Source: Cyclobacteriaceae bacterium
GTDB lineage: Bacteria; Bacteroidota; Bacteroidia; Cytophagales; Cyclobacteriaceae
Direction of reading: 5' to 3'
Length of the DNA: 17,114 nucleotides
Assembly: GCA_013140395.1 (NCBI GenBank)
Contig: JABFSY010000426.1
Span: 1 to 17,114 of the forward strand
Position 1 is the first letter of the stretch. Every line of letters begins with the position of its first letter. The translations under genes and the position numbers were made by a program. Positions 1 to 6,680 of the stretch are shown here, in pieces. The notes under the pieces are model-generated. The model did not search any database. It worked only from the letters and a program-made list of their open reading frames with translations, and had not been told where the DNA came from.

Positions 1-1371
1 AAAGGTGATCGTTCAATCCAAGTGAGAGGAGGTTCTGGTTTATTTACTGGAAGGATTCCCACAGTTTGGATTGTTGCACAATCGGGTGATGCCGGTCTTT
101 TACAATTTACACAGAACTTTAATGGGCAAGCAAATACCCCTGGCCCATTTCAGGTGGATCCTTACAGGCCTGCGACACCGCCACCAGCGGGAACAGCTAT
201 TCCGGCTAGTGTAAGTGCTATCGACCCCAATTTTAAATTTCCTCAAACTTGGAAATCTAGCCTTGCCATAGATGCTAAATTACCTTTCGGATTTGTAGGG
301 ACATTGGAGGGTATCTATAATCGCGACCTAAGCATTGCATACGGCCAGAACCCGAATTTAGTCACCCCACAAAACCTAAATGTTGCGGGATATACAGACA
401 ACAGGCCCGTTTATCCCAATGGTGTGGCAAGAAATATCAATCGCCTAACACCAGCAGGTCTTGTTAGCCCTACCGGTACGGGCAATTTCAATCCCGTTGT
501 CTTAAGCAACGGTGAAGATGGTTATTATTGGTCGGTTACCGCTAAACTAGATAAACAGTTCAACAACGGCTTGTCAGGTTTTGTGGCTTATACAAAAAGT
601 GGCTCAAAGGTGCTTTTCGATGGCGTAGGAGATCAGTTACTTAACACATGGTCTATAACCCCAATAGTTGGACGGGCAAATTCGCCAGAGTTGAGTTATG
701 CTGGTTATGTTGTTCCTGATCGCGTAATCGCAGGCATTACTTATCGCAAAGAATATTTTAAGCATTTTGCAACCAGTATATCATTATTTTTAGAGAGCTC
801 TATACAAGGAACGTTTTCGTATACTTATGGGGGCGATTTAAATCGTGACGGGCAAAACAACGATCTCATTTTTGTACCAAACGATCCATCAGGAATTACA
901 TTCACTGATTTTAACTATGGAACGACTGCCAACCCTAAAATTTACACAGCTGCTCAGCAAAGTGAGATTTTCTTCAGGTATATCGAGCAAGATGAGTATT
1001 TGAGTTCTAGAAGGGGTTTGTATGCTGAACGCAATGGTGCACAGTTACCGTGGCGAAGTCAGCTTGATCTTCGATTTGCTCAAGATATTTTTACCAATGT
1101 GGGTGGAAAGAAGAATACCATTCAATTTACGGTTGATATCTTTAACTTCGGCAACCTACTTAATAAAAACTGGGGTGCGTTTGATGCAGTAAATGCCCCT
1201 GGTATTTTGGTTCCTACTAATCAGGCAGCTCTTGTTCCGGGAGGTACAGTCAGACCAACTTTCCGCCTTCAAACAGATAGGGGTCAGCCCGTTACTTCTA
1301 CGTTCCGCGATGTCAATTCAATCGCTTCGACCTATTTTATGCAATTTGGGTTACGTTATATCTTCAATTAG
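1..1371 (+). CDS. TonB-dependent receptor, Oar-like (C-terminal part, 5' truncated)
   Basis: Outer-membrane beta-barrel of an Oar/carboxypeptidase-regulatory-like TonB-dependent receptor; substrate unknown. The frame is open from base 1 with sense codons before the first possible GTG at 22, so the gene starts outside the window and only about the last 456 residues are seen. Family-like elements: RGGSGLFTGRIP near the left edge, a FKFPQTWKSSLAIDAKLPFG barrel strand, the DLNRDGQNNDLIFVP loop, and AERNGAQLPWRSQLDLRFAQD followed by a strand of type NTIQFTVDIFNFGNLLNKNWG. The protein ends in FGLRYIFN, an aromatic C-terminal beta-signal expected for BAM insertion. The plug domain and any signal peptide lie upstream of the window. 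A strong terminator follows within 20 nt, so this is probably the end of its transcription unit. Confidence 0.9.
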   Translation, partial: KGDRSIQVRGGSGLFTGRIPTVWIVAQSGDAGLLQFTQNFNGQANTPGPFQVDPYRPATPPPAGTAIPASVSAIDPNFKFPQTWKSSLAIDAKLPFGFVGTLEGIYNRDLSIAYGQNPNLVTPQNLNVAGYTDNRPVYPNGVARNINRLTPAGLVSPTGTGNFNPVVLSNGEDGYYWSVTAKLDKQFNNGLSGFVAYTKSGSKVLFDGVGDQLLNTWSITPIVGRANSPELSYAGYVVPDRVIAGITYRKEYFKHFATSISLFLESSIQGTFSYTYGGDLNRDGQNNDLIFVPNDPSGITFTDFNYGTTANPKIYTAAQQSEIFFRYIEQDEYLSSRRGLYAERNGAQLPWRSQLDLRFAQDIFTNVGGKKNTIQFTVDIFNFGNLLNKNWGAFDAVNAPGILVPTNQAALVPGGTVRPTFRLQTDRGQPVTSTFRDVNSIASTYFMQFGLRYIFN

Positions 1372-1389
1372 TGATAGTCCAGTTATTTC

Positions 1390-1418
1390 AAAAAGGCCAG
1401 CCAACGGGTGGCCTTTTT
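1390..1418 (+). terminator. Intrinsic terminator of the TonB receptor gene
   Basis: Perfect 10-bp stem AAAAAGGCCA (1390-1399) / TGGCCTTTTT (1409-1418) with a 9-nt loop, continuing into ATTTT. It begins 18 nt after the receptor stop codon. Its A-rich left arm and T-rich right arm could terminate on either strand. The right arm plus following sequence recurs at 3166-3183 without the left arm, so only this copy can fold. Confidence 0.85.
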
Positions 1419-1653
1419 ATTTTGCTTCCGTTTGCCTACTTTCAATAATGACAAGGTCGCTGTTCATTCGTTTTTTCCTTTTTTTAGCTCTTTTTGCCCC
1501 TTCTCATTGCCGACAGAATGGGGAAACGCAGGCTTTTTTATCGCAACCTGCCGTTGAAACGGATCTGGCAGAGATCAAAAAGCGTGGCTACCTCGAAGCG
1601 ATTTTAGACAATAACTCCATCAGCTGTTTCATTCATACGGGCAAACCGTGGGG
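1407..1653 (+). repeat. Direct repeat copy A (5' end of mltF plus leader)
   Basis: Left copy of a direct repeat; the right copy is 3164-3411, at a constant offset of 1757 nt until a 1-nt deletion close to the end. By hand alignment, 1407-1623 has about 15 mismatches in 217 positions (about 93% identity); similarity then decays and stops around 1653. The repeat runs from the right arm of the receptor terminator, through the leader and start codon, into about codon 68 of the mltF-like gene. It brackets the abiE operon. Confidence 0.9.
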
Positions 1654-1801
1654 CAGAGTAAGGAAAGCTTCAAAATTTCCAAATAAAGTTATATGTTTCT
1701 GGAAATTGTTATTTTTAACAATAAATAGAAACAACTCATGCTATTTCTGGATTTTAAAGCCCATTTTGAGCAGTTCCGCATATTTTCCATCGTGGATATA
1801 A
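1448..1801 (+). pseudogene. Truncated 5' copy of the mltF-like lytic transglycosylase gene
   Basis: From ATG 1448 the first about 64 codons closely match the intact gene at 3205, including the lipoprotein signal (SPII type, Cys at residue 21, APSHC) and the segments RQNGETQAFLSQPAVETDL and KKRGYLEAILDNNSIS. A 1-nt deletion near 1648 and the repeat boundary at about 1653 end the homology. The frame then runs through unrelated sequence (RKASKFPNKV...) to a TAA at 1799-1801, past the start of abiEi. Both the substrate-binding domain and the transglycosylase domain are missing, so it cannot be a working enzyme. A 117-residue chimeric lipoprotein could still be made, but nothing suggests selection for it. 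It is best read as the residue of the duplication that accompanied abiE insertion. Confidence 0.85.
1695..1732. promoter_or_regulatory. Inverted repeat upstream of abiEi, candidate AbiEi operator
   Basis: Nested palindrome just before the abiEi ATG (1738): outer arms GTTTCT (1695-1700) and AGAAAC (1727-1732), inner arms ATTGTTA (1705-1711) and TAACAAT (1716-1722) around TTTT. A weak -7-like TATGTTTC (1692-1699) overlaps the left edge. Characterised AbiEi antitoxins repress their own promoter by binding inverted repeats, so the position fits an operator. Binding here is inferred. Confidence 0.55.
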
Positions 1802-2355
1802 AAAAGTGGGACAACAAGTTTGATTTCAGGCGATTGGTAGAGTGGCAACAAAAAGGGTACATTGATAGAGTAATCAATCGGTGGTATGTGTTTTCAAAAC
1901 CCCTTCGTCAAGAAGATCTGCTCATCACCTCCAACCGAATCTATGCACCATCTTATGTATCGCTGCAATGGGCTCTTTCCTATTACCATCTTATACCGGA
2001 AGGGGTCTTTTCTATTACTGCTGTCACTTCATTAAAAACGCATCATTTTAAAACCCCCATTGGGGCATTCTCATACAAACACGTAAAGCCCAGTTTGCTA
2101 TTTGGCTATCGGCTTATGGAATTTGAGGGTATGGCCTATCGCCTGGCCGAACCCGAAAAAGCGATATTGGATTATGTCTATTTAAACCCATCAGTGCGTA
2201 CCCAGCAAGACATTGATAGTTTGCGGTTGAATAGAAATGAATTTGAAAATTTAATTGACACTGAAAGGTTAAACAGCTACTTAGGCATCTACAACAGTAA
2301 ATCCCTAACCAAAAGGGTGAAATTGATTACCGAAAAACTTATTCAACATGTTTAG
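1738..2355 (+). CDS. abiEi: AbiEi-type antitoxin / transcriptional repressor
   Basis: 205-residue protein of the AbiEi antitoxin family (type IV toxin-antitoxin and abortive infection). Residues about 13-55 resemble the family's N-terminal winged helix (IFSIVDIKKW, RRLVEWQQKGYIDRVINRWY). Residues 73-125 carry the family-like YVSLQWALSYYHLIPE and VTSLKTHHFKTPIGAFSYKH segments. In studied systems the antitoxin counteracts AbiEii without stable binding and also represses the operon. The ATG at 1738 fits the family N-terminus and follows a palindrome. Its last 8 nt overlap the abiEii start, which implies translational coupling. The gene lies inside the segment bracketed by duplicated mltF 5' sequence, so it looks acquired. 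Confidence 0.85.
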   Translation: MLFLDFKAHFEQFRIFSIVDIKKWDNKFDFRRLVEWQQKGYIDRVINRWYVFSKPLRQEDLLITSNRIYAPSYVSLQWALSYYHLIPEGVFSITAVTSLKTHHFKTPIGAFSYKHVKPSLLFGYRLMEFEGMAYRLAEPEKAILDYVYLNPSVRTQQDIDSLRLNRNEFENLIDTERLNSYLGIYNSKSLTKRVKLITEKLIQHV

Positions 2356-3130
2356 TCTAAAAGAGATACTTCCCTTTTATCCAGAACCACAAAGGGTTTT
2401 TCGCGAGTTTATTCTGCGAGAATATTTGCAGTATAAAATACTTCAGATCGTTTTTGAGATGCGCGGTCAAGCCGAGAAACTTTGTTTTTTGGGCGGCACG
2501 GCATTGAGGATTATCCATGGAAACCAACGCTTTTCAGAAGATATTGATTTTGACAATACAGGGTTAACTGAAGAGGAGTTTTATGGCATCTCGGAATGCA
2601 TTCAGAAGAAGTTAGAGCAAGAAGGCTACGAAATTGAAATCCGGACAGTAATGCGCAACGCTTTCCACTGTTATATTAAGTTCCCCGCTTTGCTCTTTAA
2701 GGAAGGTCTCACAGGTCATCATTCCGAGAAAATACTTATTCAATTGGACACGGAGCCTCAACAGTATGATTTTACGCCTGCCAAACACATCCTCAATAAA
2801 TTTGATGTGTTTACTGAAATTTCGGTTGCTCCACTCAATCTTTTGTTAGCGCAAAAATTTTATGCAATTGTCAATCGTCATCGGTCGAAAGGGCGCGATT
2901 TTTTTGATGTCGTTTTTTTGTTGGCAAAAGGCGCCAAGCCCGATTATGATTATCTCAACTTGAAACTTAAGATTAAAGAAGCTACGTTACTAAAGCAGCG
3001 TGTGCTGGAGGTGTGCAGCAAGTTGAACATGAAAGCAATGGCGGATGACGTTGCTCCATTTTTGTTTGAAAGTACAGACAAAAGGAAGGTCGAGCTATTT
3101 GAACAATACCTGAAGCAAGTTGAACTTTAA
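2348..3130 (+). CDS. abiEii: AbiEii-type nucleotidyltransferase toxin
   Basis: 260-residue toxin of the AbiEii/DUF1814 nucleotidyltransferase family. Visible motifs: FLGGTALR (47-54) and RFSEDIDFD (61-69), giving the paired acidic residues D65 and D67; QLD at 132-134 as a possible third acidic site; LLAQKFYAI around K170; and KGRDFFDVVFLL (181-192), matching the family RDxxD motif. The AbiEii family and the related MenT toxins are nucleotidyltransferases; MenT enzymes modify tRNA acceptor ends, but the target here is unknown. All recognisable active-site residues are present, so the toxin looks functional. It overlaps abiEi by 8 nt. No terminator stem follows: only the right half of the ancestral receptor terminator remains at 3166, so readthrough into mltF is possible. 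Confidence 0.87.
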   Translation: MFSLKEILPFYPEPQRVFREFILREYLQYKILQIVFEMRGQAEKLCFLGGTALRIIHGNQRFSEDIDFDNTGLTEEEFYGISECIQKKLEQEGYEIEIRTVMRNAFHCYIKFPALLFKEGLTGHHSEKILIQLDTEPQQYDFTPAKHILNKFDVFTEISVAPLNLLLAQKFYAIVNRHRSKGRDFFDVVFLLAKGAKPDYDYLNLKLKIKEATLLKQRVLEVCSKLNMKAMADDVAPFLFESTDKRKVELFEQYLKQVEL

Positions 3131-3163
3131 GAGCGCAATTTCAATTTTCAACTAAGCTGAATC

Positions 3164-3411
3164 GGTGGCCTTTTTATTTTGCCTCCGTTTGCCTACTTTC
3201 AATAATGATAAGGTCGCGATTTATTCGTTTTTTCCTTTTTTTAGCTCTTTTTTCCCTGTCTCAATGCCGCCAGAACGGGGAAACGCAGGCTTTTTTATCG
3301 CAGCCTGCCGTTGAAACGGACCTGGCGGACATCAAAAAGCGTGGCTACCTCGAAGCGATTTTAGACAATAACTCCATCAGTTACTTCATTTATAAGGGCA
3401 CTCCCATGGGG
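3164..3411 (+). repeat. Direct repeat copy B (leader and 5' end of intact mltF)
   Basis: Right copy of the repeat described at 1407-1653. It starts at GGTGGCCTTTTTATTTTGC, the right arm of the receptor terminator, here preceded by unrelated abiE-side sequence so the stem cannot form. It runs to about 3411 in the intact mltF-like gene. Confidence 0.9.
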
Positions 3412-4644
3412 TACGAATATGAGATGCTCCACTACTTCTGCAAGTCATTAAAGGTGAAACTGAAGATTCGAGTCATTTCCGGAATCGATGAGGCTATCAC
3501 AAAACTCAACGAGGGCGGTGGCGATATACTTGCTTATCCACTGACGATCACAAAGGAGAGAACCGGTCATCTGTCGTTCTCCTCCGCGCTCTACAGCACT
3601 CACCAGGTGTTGGTGCAAAAGAAGCCTGCCAATTGGCGCATGCAACCAACAGCGTTGGTAGAGAAACGACTGATTCGAAACCCCATAGACCTGATTGGAA
3701 AAGAAGTGTATGTGCTAAAGGGTTCTTCCTTCACGGAACGCATGAAAAACCTCTCGCAAGAGATTGGCGGAGATATTCAATTGAAAGAAGATAGTGCCAC
3801 AGCAGAAACGGAATCGCTGATTCGGCAAGTGGCCACAGGAGAGATTCAATACACCGTCACGGACCAAACCATCGCGATGGTTAACTCTTTGTACTATCCA
3901 AATTTGGATATAACTACCGTGCTGAGTTTACCACAGCAGATTGCATGGGGCATGCGCAAGAACTCTCCCGCGCTTCAAACAGCATTGGACACATGGTTGG
4001 CTAAGACTAAGCAAAACGGTTTGTTTCAAACGCTATACAACAAGTATTTTAATAATCCTCGTTTTTCGATTACCCTCGCCTCCAGCGATTACTCGTCATT
4101 GACGGGTGATAAGCTTTCTCCGTTTGATGAAAGAATGAAGGAAGGGGCCAAACAAATTGGCTGGGACTGGCGACTGATCGCTTCGATTGTTTATCAGGAG
4201 TCTAACTTTAACCCAAAAGTTGAATCATGGGCAGGTGCGATTGGACTAATGCAGATCATGCCCGAAACAGGTGAGTTCTTGCACGTAGCCGACTTGTGGG
4301 ACCCCAACCAAAACATTAAAGCAGGTATCCGGTTTTTGAAATTTTTAGATGACTATTGGGCAAAAACGGTTTCCGACCCCAATGAGCGATTGAAGTTTGT
4401 TCTGGCTTCTTATAACGTGGGCGCGTCACATGTCATTGATGCTCAAAAGTTGGCTCGAAAGAATGGTAGGAATGCAAGCCTTTGGGACAATAGCGTTGAG
4501 TATTTCTTACTCCAAAAGTCAAATCCAAAGTATTACCGCGACAAAGTGGTTGCTGCTGGCTATTGCCGATGTGATGGACCCGTTCGATACGTAAAGGAAA
4601 TTCTAGACCGCTACGAGGAGTATAAAATACATATTGAGGCGTAG
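3205..4644 (+). CDS. mltF: MltF-like membrane-bound lytic murein transglycosylase
   Basis: 479-residue lipoprotein predicted to cleave the MurNAc-GlcNAc bond of peptidoglycan with 1,6-anhydro product formation. A lipoprotein signal ends at Cys21 (LSQC), so it should be membrane anchored. Residues about 45-270 form a bacterial solute-binding protein family 3 domain (KKRGYLEAILDNN, GDILAYPLTIT). Residues about 300-450 form an SLT domain with catalytic Glu332 in YQESNFNP, GLMQIMP at 347-353 and ASYNVG at 401-406. This two-domain layout is that of MltF. ATG 3205 gives the signal peptide directly; no better start is visible. The upstream context is rearranged: the ancestral leader is shared with copy A, and abiE now sits immediately upstream. 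Confidence 0.9.
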   Translation: MIRSRFIRFFLFLALFSLSQCRQNGETQAFLSQPAVETDLADIKKRGYLEAILDNNSISYFIYKGTPMGYEYEMLHYFCKSLKVKLKIRVISGIDEAITKLNEGGGDILAYPLTITKERTGHLSFSSALYSTHQVLVQKKPANWRMQPTALVEKRLIRNPIDLIGKEVYVLKGSSFTERMKNLSQEIGGDIQLKEDSATAETESLIRQVATGEIQYTVTDQTIAMVNSLYYPNLDITTVLSLPQQIAWGMRKNSPALQTALDTWLAKTKQNGLFQTLYNKYFNNPRFSITLASSDYSSLTGDKLSPFDERMKEGAKQIGWDWRLIASIVYQESNFNPKVESWAGAIGLMQIMPETGEFLHVADLWDPNQNIKAGIRFLKFLDDYWAKTVSDPNERLKFVLASYNVGASHVIDAQKLARKNGRNASLWDNSVEYFLLQKSNPKYYRDKVVAAGYCRCDGPVRYVKEILDRYEEYKIHIEA

Positions 4645-4685
4645 GCTAATGGTGCAGCCCGATCGCTTATTTGAAGGGAGAAAGA

Positions 4686-4716
4686 TTGGAACTATCATTA
4701 ACATGATATAATTTTG
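4686..4716 (+). promoter_or_regulatory. Bacteroidota-type promoter with palindromic operator before the Phd/ParE module
   Basis: TTG (4686-4688), a 20-nt spacer, then TAATTTTG (4709-4716) matches the Bacteroidota -33/-7 consensus (TTG, TAnnTTTG). A perfect inverted repeat TATCAT (4693-4698) / ATGATA (4703-4708) lies in the spacer touching the -7 box, where an antitoxin repressor would block sigma binding. The ATG at 4721 is only 4 nt past the -7 box, so the transcript may be leaderless. Confidence 0.6.
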
Positions 4717-4720
4717 ATAC

Positions 4721-5002
4721 ATGGCAATCATTAAACCTATATCCGATTTGCGAAACAAATCGAACGAAATTTCGGAGCTGGCTCATTCTTCGCAAGAGCC
4801 AATATACATTACCAAAAATGGCGAAGGCGACTTGGTGGTATTGTCTATACAAGAGTATAGGAAAATTGAGCGAAGGCTTGATTTGTTCGCAAAACTCTCG
4901 GTCGCTCAAGCGCAATGGGATGAGGGCCAACGTGGACGCCCTTACCAAGATGTAGTAAAATCACTTCGAAGCGGAATCAATGGAAAAGAAATTTCAAGTT
5001 AA
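4721..5002 (+). CDS. Phd/YefM-family antitoxin
   Basis: 93-residue antitoxin of a type II toxin-antitoxin module. The N-terminal half has the Phd/YefM DNA-binding fold signature: IIKPISDLRNKSNEISELA (3-21), EPIYITKNGEGDLVVLSIQEY (27-47). The C-terminal part, which wraps the toxin in this family, is less conserved. ATG 4721 is the only start that preserves the family N-terminus. It overlaps the downstream toxin gene by 23 nt, and a palindrome sits in its promoter, consistent with conditional autoregulation. Dimeric DNA binding and Lon/Clp degradation are family knowledge, not seen here. Confidence 0.88.
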   Translation: MAIIKPISDLRNKSNEISELAHSSQEPIYITKNGEGDLVVLSIQEYRKIERRLDLFAKLSVAQAQWDEGQRGRPYQDVVKSLRSGINGKEISS

Positions 5003-5285
5003 TCTACTACCCCAAGCGGAGGAAGATTTGCGAGAGATCATTGACTTTATTGCTGAGGAAAGACCCGGTGTTGCTAACAAAATGTTGGACAGATTTTTTC
5101 AATCATTTTCTCAGCTCGCCATTAACCCTGAAGTAGGAAGAAAAGCTAGAGATAAGCGGCTATATTTATTAGGCTACCGATATTTAGTCGTGAGTACTTA
5201 CTTGGTGTTTTATAGAATTCAACTAAAGCGGGTCTTCGTTTATCGAATACTTCACGGAGCAAGAAACTATGCAGAAATTTTGTAA
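4980..5285 (+). CDS. RelE/ParE-superfamily toxin
   Basis: 101-residue toxin paired with the Phd-like antitoxin, whose 3' end it overlaps by 23 nt. Family features: QAEEDLREIIDFIAEERPG near the N-terminus (12-30), NPEVGRKARDKR (49-60), then YRYLVVSTYLVFYRI (66-80) and VYRILHGARNYAEIL at the C-terminus. The HGARN ending is typical of ParE-like members (gyrase poisons), but RelE-like mRNA cleavage cannot be excluded from sequence. It appears full length. It ends 11 nt from the convergent stop codon of kmo, with no evident terminator between. Confidence 0.87.
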   Translation: MEKKFQVNLLPQAEEDLREIIDFIAEERPGVANKMLDRFFQSFSQLAINPEVGRKARDKRLYLLGYRYLVVSTYLVFYRIQLKRVFVYRILHGARNYAEIL

Positions 5286-5296
5286 GAACAAAGGTC

Positions 5297-6631
5297 TCAA
5301 AGCCTCTCAATAATTTCTTTAAAATCCAGATTCTCCCAGTTTTTTTCAATGTCTGGTTGTTTCAACACATCTTCCATTATCCTCTTTTGTTTTTGGCCGG
5401 TCTCATAGGCTACGGAGTAGGGAATATCTTCGTGAAAAGTAACCATGGCGTAAAGTGGAATCCACTTATCAGGAAACAACTCATGCAACTTCGATTCGAT
5501 CTTTTTACGTAGAATAAAATCTGCATCGTTGACTAAGTCGCGCATCTCGACAAAATTATCCAAGGCTAACTTTGCGATGGCATCCGCATTCGGTTTTCGT
5601 ACCCCTTGGAAAGACGGAAGAACTTGATCCCAGTCGTCAGCAAATTGATCGAGGAGTTGGTTGAGATCACGACAGTCCTCAAAGCCTGCATTCATTCCCT
5701 GCCCGTAGAAGGGGACGATGGCGTGAGCGGCATCGCCAATCAACAGCGTTTTATTTGTAACCCAGGGATAGCAACGCATCGTTACCAATGAGGAACTGGG
5801 ATTTTGAAAGAACTCTTCCAGTAGTTGTGGCATCAAAGCATAGGCGTCTGGGAAAACAGACTTAAAAAAATCCTTGACCTTTTCTTTTGTAGAAAGGGTT
5901 TCAAATGAAGTCTTTCCAGTGAAAGGAAAGAACAATGTCAAGGTGAAGCTTCCGTCTGGGTTAGGGAGAGCGATCAGCATGTAGCTTTCGCGTGGCCAGA
6001 TGTGCAAAGCATTTTTCTCCATTTGGAAAGAACCCGCTACTCCTGCAGGAATATGTAATTCTTTATAGCCGTGTTCAATATAGCTTTGAGAGAAATTGAA
6101 TTGGTCAGTAAACTGCATCGCGAGCCGCACTGCCGAGAATGCTCCATCGGAACCGATAATTAAATCAAACGGTAAATGTTGAATGTTGAATTTTGAGTTT
6201 TGAATGGTGAGTTCTGTTTTGTCAAAATCGACTGTGGTAATTCGTTGTTCAAAATGAAACTCAACGCCAAGCGATTCTGCTTTGGTCATGAGCACTTTAT
6301 TTAACCCACTTCGGGAAATGGAGTTGATGTATTGACCCGCTTTTCCGTAAGGTTGAAAATTTAAATTTCCGTGTAGATCGTGGATCATGCGGCCGTGCAT
6401 CGGAATGGCTTCCTTTTTCAATTCTTCCGCTAGCCCTACTTCTTCCAATGCACGTATCCCGCGATTGCTAAGAGCCAGATTGATAGAGCGCCCTTCGTAG
6501 CCGGCAGTCTTTCTCATATCGTTCCGCCTTTCAAAAACAGAAACTTGATAGTCTCTATTTTTTAGATAAACAGCAAGTAATGATCCTACTAATCCTGCAC
6601 CAGTAATGGCAATATGTAATTCTTTTTTCAT
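5297..6631 (-). CDS. kmo: Kynurenine 3-monooxygenase
   Basis: 444-residue FAD-dependent aromatic hydroxylase converting L-kynurenine to 3-hydroxykynurenine with NADPH and O2. Motifs: dinucleotide-binding GAGLVG (11-16) and FERR (33-36); GRSINLALSNRG (47-58), typical of KMO; the DG motif IGSDGAFSAVR (159-169); and GDAAHAIVPFYGQGMNAGFEDC beginning at 299, the second FAD motif. It lacks the C-terminal membrane anchor of the mammalian enzyme, as expected for bacteria. It is the last gene of the minus-strand kynurenine run but is separated from kynU by a transposase gene and two stem-loops; no clear promoter of its own was found. Residues 139-153 (around IQNSKFNIQH) are encoded by a heptanucleotide repeat tract lying just before the DG motif. 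Confidence 0.93.
   Translation of the reverse strand: MKKELHIAITGAGLVGSLLAVYLKNRDYQVSVFERRNDMRKTAGYEGRSINLALSNRGIRALEEVGLAEELKKEAIPMHGRMIHDLHGNLNFQPYGKAGQYINSISRSGLNKVLMTKAESLGVEFHFEQRITTVDFDKTELTIQNSKFNIQHLPFDLIIGSDGAFSAVRLAMQFTDQFNFSQSYIEHGYKELHIPAGVAGSFQMEKNALHIWPRESYMLIALPNPDGSFTLTLFFPFTGKTSFETLSTKEKVKDFFKSVFPDAYALMPQLLEEFFQNPSSSLVTMRCYPWVTNKTLLIGDAAHAIVPFYGQGMNAGFEDCRDLNQLLDQFADDWDQVLPSFQGVRKPNADAIAKLALDNFVEMRDLVNDADFILRKKIESKLHELFPDKWIPLYAMVTFHEDIPYSVAYETGQKQKRIMEDVLKQPDIEKNWENLDFKEIIERL
6173..6221. repeat. Imperfect heptanucleotide tandem repeat inside kmo
   Basis: On the plus strand the tract reads as seven 7-nt units: TAAATGT, TGAATGT, TGAATTT, TGAGTTT, TGAATGG, TGAGTTC, TGTTTTG. 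It lies entirely inside kmo. The unit is not a multiple of three, so only gains or losses of three units keep the frame; the frame is open here. Confidence 0.7.
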
Positions 6632-6654
6632 AGTTGTTTTAAGTGTCAGACCAA

Positions 6655-6680
6655 TCTAGACGTTAGATGATTCGTCTAGA
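6655..6680. repeat. Stem-loop at the 3' end of the RAYT gene
   Basis: Perfect 8-bp inverted repeat TCTAGACG (6655-6662) / CGTCTAGA (6673-6680) with a 10-nt loop. It overlaps the transposase stop codon (6676-6678). No T-run follows on either strand, so it is not a standard terminator. Adjacent GTCAGACC (6645-6652) is the reverse complement of GGTCTGAC (7292-7299) in the hairpin on the other side of the gene, suggesting matched ends. Confidence 0.6.

Noticed and set aside
1193..1447. Open frame overlapping the receptor 3' end, upstream of the mltF-fragment ATG
   Set aside because: It is a shadow of the receptor gene; only the part from 1448 onward matches mltF.
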